A DNA stretch of 64,000 bases from Inia geoffrensis (lineage: Eukaryota; Chordata; Mammalia; Artiodactyla; Iniidae): assembly GCA_036417435.1 (NCBI GenBank), contig CM070903.1, positions 79,973,501 through 80,037,500 of the forward strand. The letters run 5' to 3'. A program made the translations under genes and the position numbers. Numbering within the stretch: position 1 is the stretch's first letter; each line of letters begins with the position of its first letter. The notes under the pieces are model-generated. The model saw only the letters and a program-made list of their open reading frames with translations. It did not search any database and was not told the origin of the DNA. Positions 56,586-64,000 of the stretch are shown one piece after another.

Positions 56586-57134
56586 GGCCTCTGCCTGCCA
56601 GGGAGAACCACAGACCTGGCATCAAGGAATGCAGAAGATGCAGAGAGAGGGGTCCCCAAAGTTATAATGGAGCAGTAGCTGTCTTGGTCACTTGGACTGC
56701 TGTCGTGATGGCTAAAGTTAGCTCCAGAAACCCTCAGCATCAATCAGTGCAGGCTTCGACATGAAGTGACAACCTCAGGCTTTGTAGAGGAAGTTAAAGG
56801 CAGTAAACTCTAAGCCAGCAGTAAAAATTAAATGTGTTCCGATGTGTTGGATCAAAACTTGGAAACCTCATGGGTTCCACCCTCCCCCTTCCCCACGTAA
56901 CAGCTGCAAATGTTTGTTTTATTTCTCTCACATCTGGCCAGCCCATGTGTAAACAGAATGCAGGGTCAGTGTGAGGATCTCTGAACTCCTCATTTCTCAC
57001 AGCCTCTTAAGGATATAGTGAAATGGGACAGAGGCTGAGTTAGGAAATGTTTTTTAATTTCATTGGGATTTAAGCAGCAGTTTCCAAATGCACGTTAGGA
57101 TCTCTTACACATGGGTCCTTTTTCACGCCTTTGT
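56586..57134. other. Unique non-coding sequence
   Basis: Moderately GC-rich (56590-56760). No gene or repeat recognised. Confidence 0.4.
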
Positions 57135-57330
57135 AGGGAGGCAGTGTTGGAGAGTGGTGAGACCTCTGGATTGAGAATTGGATGACCCAGATTCCAATCC
57201 GGGCTCCTCTGATAACTGCCCTTTAACTTCTGGGAGATTTTTTCTTTCTCGGTCTCATTGTACCATCTGGGTTATAAGAGGGTGAAATCCTCTCTAAGGT
57301 TTCATCCAGCTTTAATATTCCATTTTTCAG
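57135..57330 (+). repeat. MIR-family SINE
   Basis: gttggagagtggtgagacc, cagattccaatccgggctcc, tctgataactgccctttaac, ttgtaccatctgggttataa, gaaatcctctctaaggtttc match sense MIR, nearly complete. Confidence 0.8.
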
Positions 57331-57339
57331 CATAATTTC

Positions 57340-57960
57340 AGTGTTTACCATATTACTGCCTCTATTCATTCAGTAAGTATATTCCTAGCCACTGCCTTTC
57401 CATTGTCTGCATGGTACTTCAAAGAGTATCAACCCCCAAAACTTTTTAAAGTTCAGTAACTTTCACCTTGTTTCCCTCCAAAGAAAATGTTAGAACTAAA
57501 CTCAGTGCTAAAGATAGGGTTCAATCTACCAATTATTGCTTCTGTTTAAAAAGCTAATTATTTAAGCAAGATCTTTTGCCTTGTTCAAAATTATAAGCAG
57601 ATTAAGTATTTCCTGAGCCTGATTTTTAATGTGAAAAGTATGACTTTGATGTTCAAATATACTTTTAAAAATTTCAATACATTTTCATTTCCTAAAAACT
57701 AGATCAAGGTAAAGTTCTTGTTTAAAATAAGCACGCTATTAGTCTTGATAAATGAAATGCAAACAAAATAATGCACTATGAATTTATAAATATACCTTGA
57801 ATATAAGGTAAAGACTGTTGACTTAGTTTAGTGAGCAATGAATGGCTGATGACAGTTTTTAATCTAAGGAGTAATACAATCTGAGATTAGAAATTGAGTT
57901 ATTTTAAGAAATTGCTCTTTGAAACCCAGCCATTAGGCCTCAAGAAAGTAGAATCCATAA
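57340..57960. promoter_or_regulatory. Candidate conserved non-coding element
   Basis: A 600-base AT-rich block without repeat seams: aaaaagctaattatttaagc, gcagattaagtatttcctga, acaaaataatgcactatgaa, gcaatgaatggctgatgac, cagtttttaatctaaggagt. Many homeodomain-like core motifs. Conservation cannot be tested here. Confidence 0.4.
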
Positions 57961-58300
57961 TTTTATGCCCATTTCACGAGACCCGGTTTCCCCTCTTTAA
58001 ATCCTATTTTTCCACCCCAAGATGATCTTTTAGGCTGCATTACCACGGTGGATTCTTTCCCCAAATACTAATCAGCAAGAGGAGACAAAAGAAAGAAATT
58101 GAAATAGAGGGAATGAGAAATGGAGAGGCAAGAGAACCTCGTGAAATGGATCCATCTTATTTTGAGCTTGTATTTAAATAGGGGGAGCTCGGAGCTTCCC
58201 TGAAGGGCAACCCATGTCTCAAGGAAATCCCAATCCTTTTTCATCCTTTCGGAGTCCCTGTTGGCCCCATTTCCAAGATGGTTGAGACTGCTGGGGCCTG
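57961..58300. other. Unique non-coding sequence
   Basis: ATTTAAATAG (58172-58181) is TATA-like but no coupled start site or CpG is seen. Confidence 0.35.
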
Positions 58301-58307
58301 CTCCGGT

Positions 58308-58320
58308 CCAGCAGAGGGCA
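58308..58320 (+). promoter_or_regulatory. Candidate CTCF binding site
   Basis: ccagcagagggca matches the CTCF core CCASNAGRKGGCR at every position. It lies in unique, moderately GC-rich sequence (58190-58400), not in a SINE. Confidence 0.55.
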
Positions 58321-58934
58321 CTCTTGGAACACAATTAAGGACAGCGGTGGGAAACTCTGGGAGGACAATCTCAACCTCCTTCAACACAGGGCTGGCTGGT
58401 GTTATCTGAGCCTTCTGCGCTGACCTGAAAGACAGATCATTGGTCCTTCTTGCCTTGTCATGTAGTTCTGCCATAGTCCAGTGAAACTGCTGAAGACCCC
58501 ATTTTCCAGTTCTACCTCTCTTCCCACTACCAAGAAAAAAAAAAATGACTAACTGATCCTTAAAAGATAGGAAATGAGTTAAGAAATGTGGCATCCAGGT
58601 GACTGCACAGAAAAGCTGCTGACAGCTGAGAAATCAGGAAAAGGTTAACCAGGTTTGGTATGTGTCAGAGATCGTCAAAGCAGCTGAAGCAAAATCACCT
58701 GTCTGCCTCTCCTTACCTCACCATCCACAAGAAAATACCTACATTTTTTTAAGTGGTGGCAGATATCATGGACAGAGCCCAAATAATGACACAAAATGAA
58801 CCTTAAATTAGGAATGGGTAGCAGAAATCCACAAAGGTTTCTGAGCCCAAGGATGATGCAATCAAAGCTTAGCAACTGGGTCGCCTAGCAGAAGATTTAT
58901 CCATTGCAACCCAGCTAGTAGCCAAAAATAAGCA
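58321..58934. other. Unique non-coding sequence
   Basis: A-run at 58533-58544. No gene or repeat recognised. Confidence 0.4.
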
Positions 58935-59100
58935 CCAAGGAATAGTGCAAATCTGGGGTCCAGCCCTGGCTCTGAGGCTTCTTGGCTCTGCGTCTTGGGC
59001 CAAGCCCCCTGGGTAAGTCTCTTTAAGCCTCATTTTCTTCATCTATCAACTGAAGGAGTTGAATCACACAACCTGTCAGATTCGTTTCACATTTTATATT
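58935..59100 (+). repeat. MIR fragment
   Basis: gtccagccctggctctgagg, gccaagccccctgggtaag, tctttaagcctcattttctt, catctatcaactgaaggagt match sense MIR. Confidence 0.7.
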
Positions 59101-59938
59101 CAGAGTATGGGTTTCTAGCATCTTAGAATTACAACTTAAAATATCTGGGGGGAATCCATGTATGGCAGGTTAAGGGTAGCTGTCCATTCATTCAATCACT
59201 CATTATTCAGTGAACACACATGTCCTTCACAGGACAGAAGAACTTTCAGCCACATCGCCACTCCCCTCCAGATATGCCCTTCATTCACCAGCAGTAGGGG
59301 TGTGGTGTGGGGCTACAGGTAAGGGAGAAGACATCAGTTTCTTAGCTGGTTTATAGACTCTGAGGTGGATTGTGGAGCTCCATCAGTCAACTCATGTAGA
59401 GACTTGTAGGCAAACAGGACATGAGTACTAAAAGGGACCTCAAAGTTCAACTGCTCTCCCCCATCATTTGATAAACACTCGGACACAGATCTCAAGACAA
59501 CATAGATAGAATTGATGGAATCATCCTGGATTATTTAGCCCTTATGGGTGAAATGTCACTTTCACCATATAACCTCCATACCTGCTAATCCCATAAACTC
59601 ACTGGATTATTTAGATTTTCTTCTTCCAATTATTATTGGGTCCTTGCACTGCTTACAGAAAATCACAATCCCTTTAAAACTTCTGACACAAAACTGCAAC
59701 TCAAACCAAGGAGCACTAAGAAAATAGTTTGAGTAAAGGACGTTTTCACTAGGGATGCTCTGATGTTTTGATATTTTGCTTCAACTAAAGTTAGGAGGGC
59801 TTCAGTCAGTTCACTAGTCATAAGTGGACTTATTTCTCCACTTCACACAATGACTCAGATCCAGCTGAACCCTCATTTATTTATTTATTCACTTATCTAC
59901 ACAAATGTGGAAAAAAAATTTTAGGAAGCTTACAATAA
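59101..59938. other. Unique non-coding sequence with a weak L2-like piece
   Basis: tccattcattcaatcactca (59183-59202) resembles an antisense L2 end. A (TTTA)n run sits at 59875-59890. No gene. Confidence 0.4.
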
Positions 59939-59955
59939 AAAGCATACATATTTTT

Positions 59956-60314
59956 ATAAGATTTTTAAAAATTAATTTATTAGTTATATTTGGTTGCATT
60001 GGGTCTCCGTTGCTGCGTGAGGGCTTTCTCTAGTTGTGGCGAGCGGGGGGTCACTCTTCGTTGCGGTGCGTAGGCTTCTCATTGCGGTGGCTTCTCTTGT
60101 TGCGGAGCACGGGCTCTATGCCGTGCAGGCTTCTGTAGTTGCAGCATGTGGGCTCAGTAGTTGTGGCTCGCAGGCTCTAGAGCACAGGCTCAGCAGTTGT
60201 GGTGCACGGGCCCAGCCACTCGATGGCATGTGGGATCCTCTCGGACCAGGGCCCGAACCCGTGTCCCCTGCACTGGCAGGCAGGCTCCCAACCACTGTGC
60301 CACCAGGGAAGCCC
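59956..60314 (-). mobile_element. Long CHR-type SINE with three internal modules
   Basis: Antisense: the T/A-rich tail is at the left (59956-59985), then the distal body, three tgtagttgcagc/agtagttgtgg/agcagttgtgg modules (about 60134-60200) and the head complement caccagggaagccc. Duplication aagcatacatattttta (59939-59955) matches 60315-60331 with two changes. Confidence 0.92.
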
Positions 60315-60331
60315 AAGCATATGTATTTTTA

Positions 60332-60985
60332 AATCCAACTATAAGACAGGAGCATACATTCAATTATCCCTGAACCTAAAGGAACTATTGCAAACCCCAA
60401 AATGGCCCCCCAAAACCCCACTTTTAATAATATGTTCTTCTTTGCTATATGAGTTCACCGAGGGTTTTCTATGTGGGTCTTTACCTAAGAACCATTAAAT
60501 AATTTAACAGACGAGGTCCCAGTAGCACCTTCATACTAAAGAATCTTCTAGGTGCCAGTCTTATAGTGGACGTGGGTAAATGGTAAGGCGTATTGTCAAG
60601 TCGTATTTTAAAGGCAGAGTTCTGAGGCCCCGAACCACGTAGTCCTGGATGGTATAAGCCTTCCTGGAAACCTAACACAGGAGAGGGCAAGATCCAAAGC
60701 ATCTTGAGTGGCAGCCGGTTAGCATGAACCTCAATTCAGTCTTCTCAAACAGCAGCTGTTTCAGCCCGACTAGGAAGTAGGCAGCAGACAAGTCTAGACA
60801 GAGGTTGCTGACCAGGCCTTAAATGCAGATGTGCTGTGTTGGGACCTGAAGAAAGATCTCCGGGTTCTGGACAAGCAGGGAGTCCTCCAGACCTGCTTAA
60901 GCTCTTAAGACTGCTCAGGCTTCCTACCTGAAGACCAAGGCTGCCAGACATAGCTTTGTGTCTAACAGAGCAGTTACCACCTCCC
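60332..60985. other. Unique non-coding sequence
   Basis: Nothing recognised. Confidence 0.4.
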
Positions 60986-60989
60986 CCCT

Positions 60990-61004
60990 CACACACACAC
61001 GTGC

Positions 61005-61046
<42 letters not shown>
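60990..61046 (+). repeat. (CA)n microsatellite
   Basis: CA dinucleotides with GTG and CG interruptions at the start and one CG near the end. Confidence 0.97.
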
Positions 61047-61050
<4 letters not shown>

Positions 61051-61079
61051 GCTATTTCCTGATGGTCTTTACTGTAGCA

Positions 61080-61190
61080 TCACAGCATGTTCAAGTTACT
61101 CAGGGCCATTTTACCCATTTATTTTACAGAGATGGAAACAGAAGCTCAGATGGAGGGGAGCCGCCGTTTGCTTAAGGCCAAACTGGGATG
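61080..61190 (-). repeat. MIR fragment
   Basis: ttacccatttattttacaga, gatggaaacagaagctcaga and gtttgcttaaggccaaac match antisense MIR. Confidence 0.6.
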
Positions 61191-62480
61191 TGACAGATGC
61201 CAGCTCCATGCCCCTCCATCTGACAGATGTGTCTCACCCAAACACACTGCAGATCGTGCCGTGCCCTGACTCAGTCCCCTCCACTGATCTCCCGTGGCCC
61301 TCAGGAGAGTGCAAATGTCCCCACCCAGCATTAAAGCCCTCCGTACCACAGTCCTGTTCGCTTTTTATTGCCATCTCCCTGTTCCCCTTCTTGATTGCTC
61401 CCATGCCTCTCACTCCCACTCAAACAGCCCAGACTCATTCCCAGCTCCATCTTCAGACTGATTCTCCCGCCCACTTCCAGTTTCAGAGAGGTCGTTCTCA
61501 GTGAACTGAGGTGTTCCGGAAACTAAAGCAGCATCCTAAAATGGCTTCACATACCCTCCACGTGTGCCCCTCCAGGGAGTCCAACATACACTGACAGGGC
61601 ATTTTTACTTTTAATCATACTTTTTTGTATAATTACCAAGGCCTCTTAAAGCCTCAGCCCCCTCCTGTGTGGTAGGAGTGGCAAATACACCCATTTTATA
61701 GGGGAGATGAAGGAAGTGAGACCCAATGCCGAGAAAGGGCATATGATTCATGCTCCAGAAAGCAGTGAGTCAGAGGAGAAGGCGAGAGAAGACCCAGCCT
61801 TCCTGACGCTGGTGCCCCATTCTCAAAGCCAGGCATCTTGCCTGCTGTTATTTCCAAAGGCTTGGTGTCTTTAAAAATAAGTCAACAAACACTCAGCCCA
61901 ACAGGCTGACTTTTGAGAAAACTTATGAGGCAAACGGCAAGAGACCATATCCTTCCTACCCCCTGAGCCATACCTAGAATGTTAACTACATATTTTGTAA
62001 TAAAGCAACTCTGAGCTTTCCAAGTTGTGACCTCCTAAGGCAACTACATAAATGAAAGTAATTCTGAAGAGTGGGACCGTTAAAGAAATTGGGCAAGACC
62101 ACAAATCCAGCTGAGGCTGGAAATGAGGGCTTCATCCCACAGACCGAGTGACTGTCTCTGGCGTCTGATACATATTCCCGACACCTGGCAGCTGTCCGAC
62201 TATTGAGGGGCTGAGAAGCATGGGAAGAATTGGAGTAAGCCACTTCTAGTTGGGTCCGAACATCTGTAATCTTGGAAAGGCTTGTCAAAAAGAAAGTGGC
62301 AGTAAGTCCTTCTGTAGTTCTTCCCGAGGGACGAAGAGAACCAAATACCTCCAGGCTGGAGAAAAAGGTAGGGCTGAGAGCCCCCAGGGAACTGGGGAAG
62401 AAACAGCTCTTATATATTCTTCACAACAGTTCACACATTTATTAAGTCTACTCATGTGCCAGGTACTTGGATAGAGACCC
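61191..62480. other. Unique non-coding sequence, possibly with old L2 debris
   Basis: The 61290-61480 part (agcattaaagccctccgtac) is weakly L2-like. No exon or RNA gene recognised. Confidence 0.35.
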
Positions 62481-62483
62481 GAA

Positions 62484-62608
62484 GTAAGGTGACCACAGAA
62501 CTTATCATCCAAACCAGAGCACTCCAGAGTGAAAGAGGGAGCCATTAATTATACTAGGGCAACGGGCATAAAGTAGGAGGGCAAACCAGGATATTTGGTC
62601 ACCTTAAC
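62484..62608. mobile_element. Short inverted-repeat DNA transposon
   Basis: taaggtgacca at the left and tggtcacctta at the right are perfect inverted copies. Adjacent cca/tgg-rich arms (catccaaaccag against gcaaaccaggat) do not pair further. It resembles the element at 18940-19056 at its tips. Confidence 0.6.
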
Positions 62609-62764
62609 CTTCAGAGCTGAGATCAACAATAAAGGGCCCCTATTCATAGAGAAATGTCTACTCCATAAGAAGGATATAATAAGCACAAAGATGGCTGGTT
62701 ATACTGAGACAGTATTAAAAAGTCCCAAGAAGAGTTGAAAGAGAAAGATATCACATCTCTAGAC
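62609..62764. other. Unique non-coding sequence
   Basis: Nothing recognised. Confidence 0.35.
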
Positions 62765-62830
62765 TCTTTCTAAAGAGGAGTTGTCATTTGAGCTGAGTTT
62801 TGAGGGATGCAAAGGATCTGCATGTGTGGT
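62765..62830 (-). repeat. L2 fragment, antisense
   Basis: gaggagttgtcatttgagct, gagttttgagggatgcaaag matches antisense L2 (gaggtgacatttgagctg). Confidence 0.5.
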
Positions 62831-63584
62831 AATGAAATGTCAGTCTTCCCGGTGACTGTAAAAGAGAAGCTTTGGTCAATCTCCAGTGACAGGGGAGGGT
62901 GGGCCTCCATGGGACATGGTGAGGAGGTAGACTGTATCTGCTGTGGCTGCAGTGGAGGGCAGAGCGAACCCAGTCAGGGATGAGGCAGGAAGAGTGCTGA
63001 TGCCCGGATGGACTTGGTTTTAATTTTGTGAACACCACCAGGGATGAGCTGTCCTCCTTTCCTAAGTGGGGTTGCATAAATCAGCTTTCCCGGTCTTGGA
63101 CTTGGGGTGAGACTACCCAGATGTTCAGACTCACAGGGCATAGGCTGCTGCCGTTGTCACCAGGCCAACTGTCTTCTCTCCACTACGTAAGGGTGTCTCA
63201 TCATTTGAGGAACTGCTCGACCTCTTCTGGTTTCAGTACCAAGCACTTTCTCTCTCCATCCAGCCTCCGGAGAAGTGGGTTTGGACGTTAGGGGGAAGTG
63301 TCTGTTTGGCAAATCCAACAGGGCTAGACAGCTTGAGGGGGGCGGGATTTTAAGGGCTTTCCCCTGGTGAGTATTCAAACCTTTGAAGCTTCTTGGTGAG
63401 ACTACTTCTATTCCTATTTTTCAGGAGTACACACAAGTCCAGAAGAAGTTTGGACCTTGGGGCTTTCAGAGGAGTCAAGAGAGACAGAACATCTGTGTAT
63501 CTGTGACAGTTAAGCAGAGCTTTGCAGTTTGTAAGTGACATTCACATTTGAGCCTCACAATTTTGCAAGATAGGTCAGGAAGGT
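62831..63584. other. Unique non-coding sequence
   Basis: No gene or repeat recognised. Moderately GC-rich. Confidence 0.4.
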
Positions 63585-63725
63585 GTTATTGTGGCCGACA
63601 GTTGACATATAAGGGAATGAAGGAGCAGAGAAATGGGTGACTCATCCAAGGTCACGCAGCAAGTGACAGAGCTCAAGTCTCCTGGAGCTAGGCCCTGTAT
63701 GCAGGCGGCCACCCCACAGCCTGTT
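63585..63725 (-). repeat. MIR fragment
   Basis: gaatgaaggagcagagaaat, gactcatccaaggtcacgc, agcaagtgacagagctcaag match antisense MIR. Confidence 0.7.
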
Positions 63726-63734
63726 CTCAGAAAG

Positions 63735-63815
63735 GAGACAAGAGAGGAGGGGAAAGAGGAAGAGGAGGCCGAGTGGGAGGAGGGAAGGAGGAAGAGGGAG
63801 CGTCGCAGAAGAGGG
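63735..63815 (+). repeat. Purine-rich low-complexity tract
   Basis: gaggaggggaaagaggaaga and gaagagggagcgtcgcagaa style sequence, almost all A and G on the plus strand. Confidence 0.85.
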
Positions 63816-63819
63816 ATGG

Positions 63820-64000
63820 CAAGCCCTTCCCTCTAGTCGTGGGGTCCGGGACGGACCTAAAACCTTCTCCCTTAATCCTTTCCCACTCCAGTCCCATTTT
63901 TCCTCCTGGACCCAATAAAATGCGCCCGAGGCCGTGCGGTAGGGAAGGGCTGCCGGGTAACGTCTTCCCAGAGGCGCGAGCTCGGCCCCGCGGGGTGGCC
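63820..64000. promoter_or_regulatory. Possible edge of a CpG island
   Basis: CpG density rises sharply at the end: about eleven CpGs fall within the last 80 bases (gcgcccgaggccgtgcgg, gaggcgcgagctcggccccg). The region continues past the window, so length and transcript are unknown. Confidence 0.45.

Noticed and set aside
58241..58594. 117-residue antisense frame
   Set aside because: No domain and no splice signals. It overlaps the candidate CTCF site and fits ordinary GC-balanced non-coding sequence.
60956..61504. 182-residue plus-strand frame with a His-Thr repeat
   Set aside because: The repeat is the CA microsatellite. The rest overlaps MIR debris and has no recognisable domain.

Overview
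This window is mammalian nuclear DNA, most likely from a cetacean (whale, dolphin or porpoise). The main evidence is a set of short and long tRNA-derived SINEs of the CHR type. They start with a gggcttccctggtggcgcag head, carry B-box-like GGTTCGA sequences, and end in poly(A) or A-rich tails with target-site duplications (TSDs). Cetartiodactyl-type L1 elements sit beside them. I saw no BovB/RTE or Bov-tA/ART2 copy, which 64 kb of ruminant DNA would be expected to contain. No bacterial, organellar or plasmid features are present.

I recognise no host protein-coding exon. The only substantial reading frames belong to LINE-1. A nearly full-length L1 (1805-9221) contains decayed ORF1 and ORF2 and is itself interrupted by a younger SINE. 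A second L1 (15107-17184, minus strand) is 5'-truncated within the reverse transcriptase region. Most other short open frames are SINE shadows or chance frames.

Layout: 0-9 kb, old MIR/LTR debris, a SINE and the large L1. 9-20.7 kb, layered old L1M, L1ME and L2 elements with younger insertions, including a SINE and an L1 that used the same target site inside one L2. 20.7-26 kb, mostly unique sequence with an MLT1 LTR and two SINEs. 26-31.5 kb, an old L1M mosaic split by a retrocopy-like insertion and by an MLT1 LTR. 31.5-39 kb, mostly unique AT-rich sequence. 39-47 kb, SINEs, an L1 3' end with apparent 3' transduction, MIRs and L2. 47-59 kb, unique sequence with TAAT-rich blocks that look like conserved non-coding DNA, microsatellites, many MIRs and one exact CTCF-type motif. 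59-64 kb, a long SINE, a CA repeat, a small inverted-repeat transposon and, in the last 100 bases, a sharp rise in CpG that may be the edge of a CpG island running off the window.

I found no clear undescribed biological system. The most useful leads are the unidentified retrocopy-like insertion at 28540-29394, the shared-site double insertion in an L2, two apparent 3' transductions, variation in the internal module number of the SINE family, and the candidate regulatory blocks. Family names for old repeats come from memory of consensus sequences, not from a search. Their boundaries are approximate unless TSDs are given.
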